A DNA stretch of 64,000 nucleotides from Devosia nitrariae (GCF_030160115.1 NZ_BSNS01000034.1:45248-109247); one strand, 5' to 3'; counted from the first letter of the stretch, positions 54,184 to 61,953 are shown. Notes: generated from the sequence alone by a model not told the origin. A program made the numbers and translations.

Positions 54184-54636
54184 ATGCAGGCCCAAGCCCT
54201 TTCCGCGACCGTTGCGTGGCTCCGCCTCGAGCGCGCCTATGCCGAATACGGCAATGCTTTGCGCAGGGCATTCGGGGTGACGCCGCTGCAGCTCTCAATC
54301 CTCGTCATTCTTTCCGAACGGCCGGCGTTGCCGCTTGCGGCCCTGCGCAAGGCCCTGGTGATGCATGCGGCAACGTTGGGTCAGGCGGTCGACGAGATGC
54401 GCCGGATGGAGCTCGTCACCGTGCGCTCCAACCCGGAGGACCGGCGGGCGCGGATGGTAGCGATGACCGACAAGGGCCGGGAAGTGCTGGAGAACGCGCC
54501 TAAAGCCGGGCCGGTGCGCCTGCGAGCGGAAACGACCGATCCGGCGCGGCTAGATGCCTTAACCGCGGCGCTGACCGACGCGGTCGACCTCTTCGGGCTC
54601 GCGGCGTGGCTGCCGGAGACCGCTGACGGCCGGTAA
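54184..54636 (+). CDS. MarR-family transcriptional regulator
   Basis: 150 residues with a winged helix. The sequence includes VTPLQLSILVILSERPALPL, KALVMHAATLGQAVDEMRRM (recognition helix), and the wing SNPEDRRARMVAMTDKGREV. The start is the ATG at 54184 (MQAQALSATVAW); the frame is open upstream to 54055, past the operator-like site. It is divergent from DUF4260 and convergent with the histidine-phosphatase gene. The ligand is unknown. Confidence 0.85.
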   Translation: MQAQALSATVAWLRLERAYAEYGNALRRAFGVTPLQLSILVILSERPALPLAALRKALVMHAATLGQAVDEMRRMELVTVRSNPEDRRARMVAMTDKGREVLENAPKAGPVRLRAETTDPARLDALTAALTDAVDLFGLAAWLPETADGR

Positions 54637-54651
54637 TCCCCTGCTATGGCG

Positions 54652-55257
54652 TCATAGTAACGCCGGATCGAGGGCTTCCATCGCCACCCAGTCGCAGACG
54701 AGGGCAGGGACGGCAAGATCGAAGACGAAGGCATTGCCACCGCCGGGATCGGCCATGCGGCGCTGATCCTCATCGCGGGCGATTGCGCGACCGCCGCAAT
54801 GGCATTTGAGCAGAGTTCCGACCGCGCCGTGGCCGCAAAAGACGGTGATCGCGCCGTCGGGCACCGTTGCCAAAGCGCGGCGAACGGCGGCAACGATGCG
54901 GGCTTGCGCGTCGCGTGCGCGCTCCCAGCCCTCGATGCTCTCATCGGGATGAGCAAAGAAGCGGTCGGCGGTTTCCTCGAAGCGCTGCGGCTCCATGTAG
55001 CCGGTTGCCGAGCGGTCGTTCTCGCCCATGGCCTCGTCGAAGGCGATGCGCGCGCCGATCGGCGCGGCGATGATCCGCGCGAGTTCCATCGCCTTGGCTT
55101 CGGTGCTGGAAAAGATCGCGGCGTTGGCGGGCAGGATGTTGCGGGCGGCGAAGGCCTGCGCCCGCTCGCGACCGCGATCGGAGAGGCCCCAGCGCGGAGT
55201 CGGCACCGCCGGGTCGATCACGACCTGCGGGTGAGTGATGTAGAGCGCGCGGGCCAT
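54652..55257 (-). CDS. Histidine phosphatase superfamily protein with altered RHG motif
   Basis: 201 residues of the phosphoglycerate-mutase-like fold. The family's N-terminal Arg-His-Gly is replaced: it reads MARALYITHPQV, keeping the His but losing the Arg and Gly. Other elements are kept: RWGLSDRGRERAQAFA, IFSSTEAKAMELARIIA and the second His in ITVFCGHGAVGTLL. It may have reduced or altered phosphatase activity. Its ATG overlaps the upstream FMN reductase stop (TGATG), so the two are coupled. Confidence 0.85.
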   Translation of the reverse strand: MARALYITHPQVVIDPAVPTPRWGLSDRGRERAQAFAARNILPANAAIFSSTEAKAMELARIIAAPIGARIAFDEAMGENDRSATGYMEPQRFEETADRFFAHPDESIEGWERARDAQARIVAAVRRALATVPDGAITVFCGHGAVGTLLKCHCGGRAIARDEDQRRMADPGGGNAFVFDLAVPALVCDWVAMEALDPALL

Positions 55258-55808
55258 CAGGCGCTGCCGCGGCTGAACTGGGTCAGCTCTTTGACCATGG
55301 TATCGACCTTGCGGATGATAGCGGGCTCAACCGGATCGCCGTTCTCATCGAACGCCTCTTCGGCTGGACCGATGCCGAGAAGGGTCGGGACGATCAGGGT
55401 GCCGACTTTGGTCAGCGAATCACGCAGGTGCGAGAGGGACCAGATGGTGCCGTACTTGCCCGATGACACGCCGCCGATACCGAAGACGGCGTGCCGGAAG
55501 GGGCTAGGCCTCTGACGGGAGAGCCAGGTGACCATGTTGACGGTCAAGGGCGCGACCCCGCCATTGTACTCAGGTGTCGCGATAAAGACGATATCGTGAG
55601 TGCGCCAGAGTTCGGCGAGGCGCACGGCCGCCTCGGGCACGTTGTCGGGCTCGAAGTCCTCGTTGAAGAGCGGCATGTCGAAATCGGCAAGGTCGAGCTC
55701 GCTGACATCGACCCCGGCTTGCGCCAGCTTCCTGCCCACATGCTTTTGCAGAATGCGGTTCCACGAGCCCTGGCGGATGGAACCGGAGAGTGTGAGGGCG
55801 GTCGGCAT
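55257..55808 (-). CDS. NAD(P)H-dependent FMN reductase
   Basis: 183 residues of flavodoxin-like fold. The phosphate-binding loop is LTLSGSIRQGSWNRILQKHV at the N-terminus, followed by DLADFDMPLFNEDFEPDNVP and the family signature FIATPEYNGGVAPLTVNMV. It reduces flavins, quinones or azo compounds; the substrate cannot be told. Translationally coupled to the histidine-phosphatase gene. The upstream gap to coaA contains an inverted repeat at 55850. Confidence 0.9.
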   Translation of the reverse strand: MPTALTLSGSIRQGSWNRILQKHVGRKLAQAGVDVSELDLADFDMPLFNEDFEPDNVPEAAVRLAELWRTHDIVFIATPEYNGGVAPLTVNMVTWLSRQRPSPFRHAVFGIGGVSSGKYGTIWSLSHLRDSLTKVGTLIVPTLLGIGPAEEAFDENGDPVEPAIIRKVDTMVKELTQFSRGSA

Positions 55809-55849
55809 GGATGTTCCCAGCGGCGTTTAAAGGGACAACCTTCTTGCCC

Positions 55850-55868
55850 TGTTCGTCCACACCGAACA
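55850..55868. promoter_or_regulatory. Inverted repeat upstream of the FMN reductase gene
   Basis: TGTTCG and CGAACA are separated by 7 bases, 42 bp upstream of the reductase ATG. It fits an operator or part of a terminator for coaA; there is no T-run, so the operator reading is favoured. Confidence 0.4.
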
Positions 55869-55917
55869 AGTGCGCCAGGGTGAACGGTGCTTTGAACATG
55901 CGCGATAGGTCGTCCGG

Positions 55918-56868
55918 TCACACCCGGCGCAGCCGCACCTCTTCGATGAGATGGCTTTTTCCTTTCTTGAGGATCAGGTCGGCACGCCCGCGTGTCGGCT
56001 GCACGTTGTCCTTGAGGTTCTTGAGGTTGATCGTCTCCCAGACACGCCGCCCATAGGCGCGGGCCTCTTCCTCGCTCAATTGGCTGAAGCGGTGGAAGAA
56101 GGAGGACGGATCGCGGAAGGCCGTCTCGCGCAGCCGGAAGAAGCGTACCATGAACCAGTCGAAGAGGTCGTCTTCGTCGGCGTCGATATAGACGGAAAAG
56201 TCGATGAAATCGGAAGCGAAGAGGATGGACTTGCCGGTCTTGGGCAGCTCACCGGGCTGGAGGATGTTGAGGCCCTCGACGATGAGGATGTCCGGCCGGT
56301 CGACAATGACCTCTGCCCCCGGCACGACGTCATAGACGAGGTGGGAATAGACGGGCGATGCGACATTGGGCTTGCCCGACTTGATATCGGCGAGGAACGA
56401 AACGAAGCGGGCGCGGTCGTAACTCTCGGGAAAGCCCTTCCTTTGCATCAGCCCGCGCTCCTCGAGCACGGCATTGGGGTAGAGGAAGCCGTCGGTCGTG
56501 ACGAGATCGACCTTGGGCGAGGACGGCCAGCGGGTGAGCAGGGCCTGCAGGATACGGGCAGTGGTGGACTTGCCGACGGCGACCGATCCGGCAACTCCGA
56601 TGATGAACGGCACCTTCTCGACGGGTCGGCCGAGGAAGCGGGTCGAGACTGAATGCAGACCCTGGACCGCCTCGACGTAAAACGAGAGGAGGCGCGTCAA
56701 GGGCAGATAGATCTCTTCGGCCTCCTTGAGGGAGATCGGATCGGAGAGCGAACGCAGCCGCTCGAGATCGGCCTCGTTCAGCGTCATCAGTTCGCCGTCG
56801 CGCAGCTTGCTCCACTCGGCCTTGGTGAAATGGTGGTAGGGCCGAAACCCCGAGGCGCTCTTATCCAT
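55918..56868 (-). CDS. coaA: Type I pantothenate kinase
   Basis: First step of coenzyme A synthesis from pantothenate. 316 residues. Walker A is IIGVAGSVAVGKSTTARIL near residue 96, followed by VDLVTTDGFLYPNAVLEERG, GFPESYDRARFVSFLADIKS and the C-terminal SHLIEEVRLRRV. The start is the ATG at 56868; the frame is open far upstream through hisE. It lies 2 bp after the hisE stop, with GGAG inside hisE as its ribosome-binding site, and ends the his run. Confidence 0.96.
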   Translation of the reverse strand: MDKSASGFRPYHHFTKAEWSKLRDGELMTLNEADLERLRSLSDPISLKEAEEIYLPLTRLLSFYVEAVQGLHSVSTRFLGRPVEKVPFIIGVAGSVAVGKSTTARILQALLTRWPSSPKVDLVTTDGFLYPNAVLEERGLMQRKGFPESYDRARFVSFLADIKSGKPNVASPVYSHLVYDVVPGAEVIVDRPDILIVEGLNILQPGELPKTGKSILFASDFIDFSVYIDADEDDLFDWFMVRFFRLRETAFRDPSSFFHRFSQLSEEEARAYGRRVWETINLKNLKDNVQPTRGRADLILKKGKSHLIEEVRLRRV

Positions 56869-56870
56869 CT

Positions 56871-57191
56871 TCACTCCGGCTTGCGGGCGGCTTTTTCGGC
56901 AAGGCCTGATTGGGCGGTGCGGGTTTCGAGCTCGGCCATGACCTGCGCCAGCGGCACATCGGCGGCGCGCAGCACGACGGTGAGGTGGTAGAGCACATCG
57001 GCCGCTTCCTTGACGAGCTCGGGCTTGTCGCCGGTGACGGCGGCGATCACCGCCTCGGTCGCCTCCTCGCCGAGCTTTTGGGCACATTTGGCGACGCCCC
57101 GCGCTAGGAGCTTAGCCGTGTAGCTCTCTTCGGGCGAGGCGGCGGCGCGCACGGCAATGCGCGCTTCGAGGTCTTCGAGGGTGAAGGACAT
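56871..57191 (-). CDS. hisE: Phosphoribosyl-ATP diphosphatase
   Basis: Second step of histidine synthesis. 106 residues, a MazG-like all-helical fold: SFTLEDLEARIAVRAAASPE, KLGEEATEAVIAAVTGDKPE with the metal-binding acidic cluster, and EAADVLYHLTVVLRAADVP. AAGGGGATA precedes the ATG at 57191. It is separated from hisI here; no hisI gene is in the window. coaA follows after 2 bp. Confidence 0.95.
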   Translation of the reverse strand: MSFTLEDLEARIAVRAAASPEESYTAKLLARGVAKCAQKLGEEATEAVIAAVTGDKPELVKEAADVLYHLTVVLRAADVPLAQVMAELETRTAQSGLAEKAARKPE

Positions 57192-57280
57192 GCTGGCTAT
57201 CCCCTTCTTGCCGGGGTCACAGGATGGTCATGGAGGGGTTAGAGCAAAATCGGCGGAAACCGTCACGCGCTTCTTTGGTC

Positions 57281-58081
57281 TCACGCAGCGAGCTTGTCCA
57301 TGCGCACCGGGATGCCATGGTCGGCAAGGTACTGCTTGGCCTCGCCGATGGTAAAGGTGCCGAAGTGGAAGATGGAGGCGGCGAGCACGGCACTGGCATG
57401 TCCCTCGCGCACGCCGTCGACCAGGTGGTCAAGGGTGCCGACGCCGCCCGACGCGATGACCGGCACATCGACCGCATCGGCGATCTCGCGGGTCAGCGCG
57501 AGGTCGAACCCGGCCTTGGTGCCGTCTCGGTCCATGGAGGTGACGAGGAGCTCGCCAGCGCCCAGCTCGACCATACGCGTGGCGAACTCGACGGCGTCGA
57601 GCCCGGTCGGGTTGCGCCCACCATGGGTGAAGATCTCCCATTCGGACCGGTTGTCGCCGCCGACCGCTTGGAAGAGGCGCTTCTTGGCATCGACGGAGAC
57701 GACGATGCACTGGTTGCCGAACTTGTCGGCGGCCCGGGCGATGAAATCGGGGGCGTTGACCGCCGCCGAATTGATCGAGACCTTGTCGGCGCCCGAGAGC
57801 AGGAGCTTGCGGATATCCTCGATAGTGCGCACCCCACCGCCGACGGTCACCGGCATGAAACAGTGCTCGGCGGTGCGCGCGACAACGTCGAAGATGGTGT
57901 CGCGGTTCTCGTGGCTGGCGGTGATGTCGAGGAAGCAGAGTTCGTCAGCCCCGGCCGCGTCGTAAGCGATGGCCGCCTCTACCGGATCGCCGGCATCGAT
58001 AAGATCGACGAAGTTGACGCCCTTGACGACGCGGCCGTCCTTGACGTCGAGACAGGGGATGATGCGGGTCTTCAAACTCAT
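57281..58081 (-). CDS. hisF: Imidazole glycerol phosphate synthase subunit HisF
   Basis: Cyclase subunit that uses ammonia from HisH to make imidazole glycerol phosphate and AICAR. 266 residues of a TIM barrel. It starts LKTRIIPCLDVKDGRVVKGV with the catalytic Asp at about residue 11. HCFMPVTVGGGVRTIEDIRK, the second catalytic Asp in LLVTSMDRDGTKAG, and VIASGGVGTLDHLVDG follow. The start is the ATG at 58081. It lies 92 bp after the small membrane-protein gene and 89 bp before hisE. Confidence 0.96.
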   Translation of the reverse strand: MSLKTRIIPCLDVKDGRVVKGVNFVDLIDAGDPVEAAIAYDAAGADELCFLDITASHENRDTIFDVVARTAEHCFMPVTVGGGVRTIEDIRKLLLSGADKVSINSAAVNAPDFIARAADKFGNQCIVVSVDAKKRLFQAVGGDNRSEWEIFTHGGRNPTGLDAVEFATRMVELGAGELLVTSMDRDGTKAGFDLALTREIADAVDVPVIASGGVGTLDHLVDGVREGHASAVLAASIFHFGTFTIGEAKQYLADHGIPVRMDKLAA

Positions 58082-58173
58082 GAACAGGGCTCCGCGTGGA
58101 TAATCACGCCGACTGGGCGCCGGTGCGGCTGACGGAGTATATAGGCGATCCGGCGTCGTCTGTGAAATCCCGG

Positions 58174-58503
58174 TCACGCGACCCGCTGCCGGCGACGCCA
58201 GACAAGATAGTGGGCGACAAGGACGAGGAGCCAGATGGCCAGCCCCATCGCACCCATCGGCAAGGTCGCCAGCATGAACCAGCCCATGACGAACATGGTA
58301 TAGAGCGTCGGGCCCCAGTCGCCGTCACCGATCATGCAGACATGGATGCTGCCCTCGTCGAGATCGCAACCATTGGCCTCAGCCAGCCAGCCGGCAATCG
58401 CCACACTCGCCACCGGCGAGAGGGCGAAGGCGAGAATGAGGACAAGGACAAGCACATAGACGATCCACGGGAACCGCCGGCGTTTGGTCCCCGCCACGCT
58501 CAC
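58174..58503 (-). CDS. Small membrane protein inside the his run
   Basis: 109 residues. A basic N-terminus (SVAGTKRRRFPW) precedes the helix IVYVLVLVLILAFALSPVAS. A short loop with two Cys (NGCDLDEGSIHVCMIGDGDW) and a second hydrophobic stretch, LYTMFVMGWFMLATLPMGAM, follow, then an Arg-rich tail. The two Cys could form a periplasmic disulfide. It starts with GTG overlapping the hisA stop (GTGA), so it is coupled to hisA. No histidine-pathway role is known; family not recognised. Confidence 0.8.
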   Translation of the reverse strand: MSVAGTKRRRFPWIVYVLVLVLILAFALSPVASVAIAGWLAEANGCDLDEGSIHVCMIGDGDWGPTLYTMFVMGWFMLATLPMGAMGLAIWLLVLVAHYLVWRRRQRVA

Positions 58504-59231
58504 ACCGCGGCCTTCAGCATGGCCAGTGCTTCACGTGAATCAATGCGCCCGTCATAGAGGGCGCGTCCGGAGATGGCGCCTTCCAGTACCTGGTATTCGG
58601 GCCGCGTCATCGTCTCGATGTCAGCCATCGAAGCAAGACCGCCCGAGGCGATGATCGGAATGGAAACCGCGCGGGCCAATTCGAGGCTTGCCGGCCAGTT
58701 GATGCCGGCAAGGATGCCGTCGCGATCGATGTCGGTATAGATGATCGCGGCCACCCCTGCGCCTTCGAAGCGCCTGGCGAGCTCGATCACCGAAAGCTCC
58801 GAGGTCTCCGCCCAGCCCTCGACGGCGACCATGCCGCCGCGCGCGTCGATACCGACGGCAACCTGGCCGGGAAAGCGCCGGGCGGCTTCCTTCACCAGAG
58901 CCGGGTCACGCACGGCGACAGTTCCGAGGATCACGCGGGCAAGGCCCTTGTCAAGCCATGCCTCGACATGGTCGAGGGTGCGGATGCCGCCGCCGAGCTG
59001 GACGGGCAGGCGCACTGCGTCGAGGATCGCATCGACCGCCTTGCCGTTGACGCTCTCGCCGGCGAAGGCGCCGTTGAGGTCGACGACGTGAAGATACTCG
59101 AAGCCCTGATCCTCGAAGCTCTTGGCCTGGGCGGCGGGATCATCATTGAAGACGGTCGCTTGCGCCATGTCGCCGAGCTTCAAACGCACGCACTGGCCGT
59201 CCTTGAGGTCGATGGCAGGAAAGAGAATCAT
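58500..59231 (-). CDS. hisA: Phosphoribosylformimino-AICAR ribotide isomerase
   Basis: Fourth step of histidine synthesis. 243 residues from MILFPAIDLKDGQCVRLKLG, with catalytic Asp at about residue 8. LPVQLGGGIRTLDHVEAWLD, the second catalytic Asp in IIYTDIDRDGILAGIN, and IIASGGLASMADIETM follow. The frame opens to 59270 but starts in a dispersed repeat. It overlaps the small membrane-protein gene. Near its 3' end it holds a parS-like motif at 58528. Confidence 0.96.
   Translation of the reverse strand: MILFPAIDLKDGQCVRLKLGDMAQATVFNDDPAAQAKSFEDQGFEYLHVVDLNGAFAGESVNGKAVDAILDAVRLPVQLGGGIRTLDHVEAWLDKGLARVILGTVAVRDPALVKEAARRFPGQVAVGIDARGGMVAVEGWAETSELSVIELARRFEGAGVAAIIYTDIDRDGILAGINWPASLELARAVSIPIIASGGLASMADIETMTRPEYQVLEGAISGRALYDGRIDSREALAMLKAAV
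58528..58541. promoter_or_regulatory. parS-like motif 6 (inside hisA)
   Basis: GCTTCACGTGAATC on the plus strand. The 16-bp context TGCTTCACGTGAATCA matches canonical parS at 14 positions. On the hisA strand it encodes Asp-Ser-Arg-Glu-Ala, the same Asp-Ser-Arg-Glu as site 2 in rsmI. Confidence 0.55.
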
Positions 59232-59259
59232 CCGGCGTAGCTCCGCGCGCCTGGCTCCA

Positions 59260-59376
59260 CCCCCTCCCATCCTCCCCCATCATGGGGGAGGTGTCCGGTC
59301 GGTGGCTCACGCTCAATAGCGCCACATACACAGCATCCCACCTCCCCCCTTGTGGGGAAGGTCGGGAGGGGGAACC
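59260..59376. repeat. Third repeat family, variant with CCTCCCCC arms
   Basis: CCTCCCATCCTCCCCCATCA is followed by TGGGGGAGGTGTCCGG, a spacer with GCTCACGCTCAATAGCGCC, and a second arm CCTCCCCCCTTGTGGGGAAG, then GTCGGGAGGGGG. It makes nested palindromes and fills most of the gap between hisH and hisA. It may modulate expression of hisA from the same transcript. Confidence 0.75.
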
Positions 59377-59391
59377 TCAAGGAACGCACAA

Positions 59392-60045
59392 TCATGGTGC
59401 CCACTTCAGAAAGTTTTCGATCAGCTTCAAACCCAGGGCCTGGCTCTTTTCCGGGTGGAACTGCGTGCCGAACAAATTATTGCGGCCAACGCACGCGGTC
59501 ACCGGACCGCCATAGTCCGCGGTGGCGAAAAGCGTCGAGTCATCGGCGGTCTTGAGGTGATAGGAGTGGACGAAATAGGCATGGAGGCCCTGCGGTCCAT
59601 CGGCGATGCCGGCGAGCAGGGGGTGCGGGCGGGTGAAGGACAGGGTGTTCCAGCCCATGTGCGGGATCTTCAGGTCCGGATTGGCCGGCGTCAGCTTCTC
59701 GACTGCACCGGCGATCCAGCCGAGGCCGGGGGTCACCACCTTCTCGCGGCCCTCGTCGGCCATAAGCTGCATGCCGACGCACACCCCGAGAAAAGGCGTG
59801 CCCCTGCCGATGACCTTTTCCTCAAGGGCCTCGCGCATGCCTGAGACGGCGTCGAGCCCGGCCTTGCAGTCGGCGAAGGCGCCGACGCCGGGCAGCATGA
59901 TGCGGTCGGCCGAACGCACGGCGTCGGGATCGGCGGTGACGAGGATCTGCGGTCCGTTGTCGAGATCCGCGGCGACCCGCTCGAAGGCCTTGGCCGCCGA
60001 GCGCAGATTGCCCGCGCCATAGTCGATAATGGCGACGACGCTCAT
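59392..60045 (-). CDS. hisH: Imidazole glycerol phosphate synthase subunit HisH
   Basis: Glutamine amidotransferase partner of HisF. 217 residues: VVAIIDYGAGNLRSAAKAFE, IMLPGVGAFADCKAGLDAV, the nucleophile Cys in TPFLGVCVGMQLMADEG near residue 85, and the triad His/Glu in NNLFGTQFHPEKSQALGLKL. The ATG at 60045 overlaps the DUF2628 stop (ATGA). It is followed by a 160-bp repeat-containing gap before hisA. Confidence 0.96.
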   Translation of the reverse strand: MSVVAIIDYGAGNLRSAAKAFERVAADLDNGPQILVTADPDAVRSADRIMLPGVGAFADCKAGLDAVSGMREALEEKVIGRGTPFLGVCVGMQLMADEGREKVVTPGLGWIAGAVEKLTPANPDLKIPHMGWNTLSFTRPHPLLAGIADGPQGLHAYFVHSYHLKTADDSTLFATADYGGPVTACVGRNNLFGTQFHPEKSQALGLKLIENFLKWAP

Positions 60046-60407
60046 CGCGGCGCCCCGAGCTTCAGCCAGACGAGGCGCGCTGTGTCGGCGGCAGGAGCGG
60101 TGAGATCCTCGCGATAGCGCCAACCGCTGCGCTTGAGAGCTGCCCGCCGGATGGAGGAAGCGGCAAAACCGAGCCAGGCGGCGAGGAGCACGTAGAGCCA
60201 GAAGACTGCGCCCGACCCGATATAGAGGCCGGCATATTCGAGAGCGACGACCGCGAGAACGAAAGCGATGAGCTCGAGCCAGAGACCGTGTCGAACGAAG
60301 AACACCGGCGGGAGGAGCGCCGCGAGCCAGGAGAAGCTCTCGGCGACCGCGACGGGGGCTTCATCGGGCCGGCCGAACCGGGACTCGAACATGGCGTAGA
60401 GGGTCAT
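60042..60407 (-). CDS. DUF2628 family membrane protein in the his run
   Basis: 121 residues. It starts TLYAMFESRFGRPDEAPVAV, then ESFSWLAALLPPVFFVRHGL. Further helices are LELIAFVLAVVALEYAGLYI and FWLYVLLAAWLGFAASSIRR, and the soluble end is RSGWRYREDLTAPAADTARL. The N-terminal motif and three to four helices match DUF2628. Stop overlaps hisH (ATGA), so it is coupled. A gene of this type sits at the same place in several Hyphomicrobiales. GGAG lies 7 bp before the ATG. Confidence 0.87.
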   Translation of the reverse strand: MTLYAMFESRFGRPDEAPVAVAESFSWLAALLPPVFFVRHGLWLELIAFVLAVVALEYAGLYIGSGAVFWLYVLLAAWLGFAASSIRRAALKRSGWRYREDLTAPAADTARLVWLKLGAPR

Positions 60408-60480
60408 TGCTTGTCTCCGATGACGGGCTTCCGGCCGGCAACTGTGGTGCACTTAGAGCAAAAATCCCAGGGGTTAAAGG

Positions 60481-60620
60481 CCCCCTCACCCTGTCCCTCT
60501 CCCCGAAGGGGCGAGGGGACCCTGTGGATGTGCACGATAAAAGCACGAACACCGAGTTCACCTCGCCCCTTCGGGGAGAGGTCGGCCCTTGCTACGCAAG
60601 GGACGGGTGAGGGGACCTTC
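60481..60620. repeat. Third repeat family, paired inverted copy
   Basis: CCCCTCACCCTGTCCCTCTC with CCCCGAAGGGGCGAGGGG forms the left arm, GGATGTGCACGATAAAAGCA the middle, and CACCTCGCCCCTTCGGGGAG with GGGTGAGGGG the right arm. The right arm matches 46219-46308. It occupies the gap between hisB and the DUF2628 gene. Confidence 0.85.
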
Positions 60621-60638
60621 GCCGGATTAGCAGGAGTG

Positions 60639-61226
60639 CTACAGCGTGCCCTTGGTCGAAGGGACGCGATCGCTGGCGCGTGGATCGATCTCGACGGCCT
60701 CGCGCAGGGCCCGGGCGAGCGCCTTGAAGCAGCTCTCGGCGACATGGTGGTTGTTGTCGCCGTAGAAGGTCTCGAGATGGAGCGTGATCCCGGCATTCAT
60801 GGCGAAGGCCTGGAAGAACTCGCGGAAGAGCTCGGTATCCATCTCGCCGACCTTGTCGCGCGTGAACTCCACCTTGAAGACGAGGAAGGGCCGGCCGGAG
60901 ACGTCGACGGCGCAGCGGGTGAGGGTCCCGTCCATCGGCAAGTCGCAGCTCGCATAACGGCGGATGCCGGTCTTGTCGGCGAGCGCCTGGCGGATGGCCT
61001 GGCCGAGCGCAATCCCCACATCCTCGGCGGTGTGGTGGAAATCGATATGGAGGTCCCCCTTGGCGCGCACCGTGATGTCGACCAGCGAGTGCCGGGCGAG
61101 CTGGTCGAGCATATGGTCGAGAAAGCCGATACCGGTTTCGATGTCGTGCGTGCCGACGCCATCGAGATTGACCTTGACGGCGATGTCGGTCTCGTTGGTC
61201 TTGCGGACGATCTCTGCGGTGCGCAT
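60639..61226 (-). CDS. hisB: Imidazoleglycerol-phosphate dehydratase
   Basis: Sixth enzymatic step of histidine synthesis, a manganese enzyme. 195 residues, the monofunctional form without the phosphatase domain. The sequence includes RTAEIVRKTNETDIAVKVNL, GIGFLDHMLDQLARHSLVDI, GDLHIDFHHTAEDVGIALGQ (metal His cluster) and DNNHHVAESCFKALARALRE. The start is the ATG at 61226 with AAGGGGAA upstream. It is first in the run hisB-DUF2628-hisH-hisA-membrane gene-hisF-hisE-coaA and is divergent from hslV. Confidence 0.96.
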   Translation of the reverse strand: MRTAEIVRKTNETDIAVKVNLDGVGTHDIETGIGFLDHMLDQLARHSLVDITVRAKGDLHIDFHHTAEDVGIALGQAIRQALADKTGIRRYASCDLPMDGTLTRCAVDVSGRPFLVFKVEFTRDKVGEMDTELFREFFQAFAMNAGITLHLETFYGDNNHHVAESCFKALARALREAVEIDPRASDRVPSTKGTL

Positions 61227-61333
61227 CGGGTTCCCCTTGCAGGCAGGCGCGTGGTGCTTAGCATTTGCGTGCCAAGGGATAAAGATCGAGTGAATAGGTA
61301 AGTGCGGTTGATGCTGCGCGCACAGTTGCCGAA

Positions 61334-61362
61334 GTTGCATTCGCGCGGACCGCGCCTAAATA
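61334..61362 (+). promoter_or_regulatory. RpoH-like heat-shock promoter before hslV
   Basis: GTTGCA (61334-61339) and CCTAAATA (61355-61362) are 15 bp apart, nearly the same layout as before dnaK (CTTGCA, CCCTATAT). It lies 30 bp upstream of the hslV start and fits heat-shock control of the HslVU protease. Confidence 0.55.
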
Positions 61363-61392
61363 GGTGACAACAGTTCAGGAGTTTTCCCCCAG

Positions 61393-61953
61393 ATGAGTGA
61401 CAGCAATTTCCCCGGCTGGCACGGGACAACCATCGTCTCGGTGCGCAAGGGCGACAAGGTGGTGATCGCCGGCGACGGGCAGGTCTCCATGGGCCAGACG
61501 GTGATGAAGCATGGCGCCAAGAAGGTGCGCCGGCTGGCCGGCGGCAAGGTGATCGGCGGCTTTGCCGGCGCCACGGCCGACGCCTTTACCCTGTTCGAAC
61601 GGCTCGAAGCCAAACTCGAGCAGTATCCCGAGCAGCTGATGCGCGCGGCCGTCGAGCTCGCCAAGGACTGGCGCACCGACCGGTACCTGAGGCGCCTCGA
61701 AGCCATGATGATCGTTGCCGACAGGAACGAGACGCTGGTCTTGACCGGTACCGGTGACGTGCTGACCCCCGATCACCAGGTGACTGCCATCGGTTCGGGC
61801 GGCAACTACGCGCTTTCGGCTGCGCTTGCGCTTGCCGAGTCGACGGAGCTCGATGCCGAGGAGATCGCGCGCCGGGCGATGAAGGTCGCCGAGCAGATCT
61901 GCGTCTATACCAACGGCAATGTGACGCTGGAAGCGATCGAGCTGAATACGTGA
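61393..61953 (+). CDS. hslV: ATP-dependent protease peptidase subunit HslV
   Basis: Proteolytic core of the HslVU protease. 186 residues of the proteasome-beta fold. The catalytic N-terminal Thr is at residue 12, in HGTTIVSVRKGDKVVIAGDG, so an 11-residue propeptide must be removed; the E. coli enzyme loses only Met. GQVSMGQTVMKHGAKKVRRL and GSGGNYALSAALALAEST follow. Such an extension is seen in other rhizobial HslV proteins. AGGAG lies about 11 bp before the ATG. Its stop overlaps the GNAT start. Confidence 0.96.
   Translation: MSDSNFPGWHGTTIVSVRKGDKVVIAGDGQVSMGQTVMKHGAKKVRRLAGGKVIGGFAGATADAFTLFERLEAKLEQYPEQLMRAAVELAKDWRTDRYLRRLEAMMIVADRNETLVLTGTGDVLTPDHQVTAIGSGGNYALSAALALAESTELDAEEIARRAMKVAEQICVYTNGNVTLEAIELNT

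Noticed and set aside
55570..55899. An open frame beginning MFKAPFTLAHLFGVD upstream of the FMN reductase
   Set aside because: The first 26 residues look gene-like, but the frame then runs out of phase through the reductase; no independent gene can be supported.
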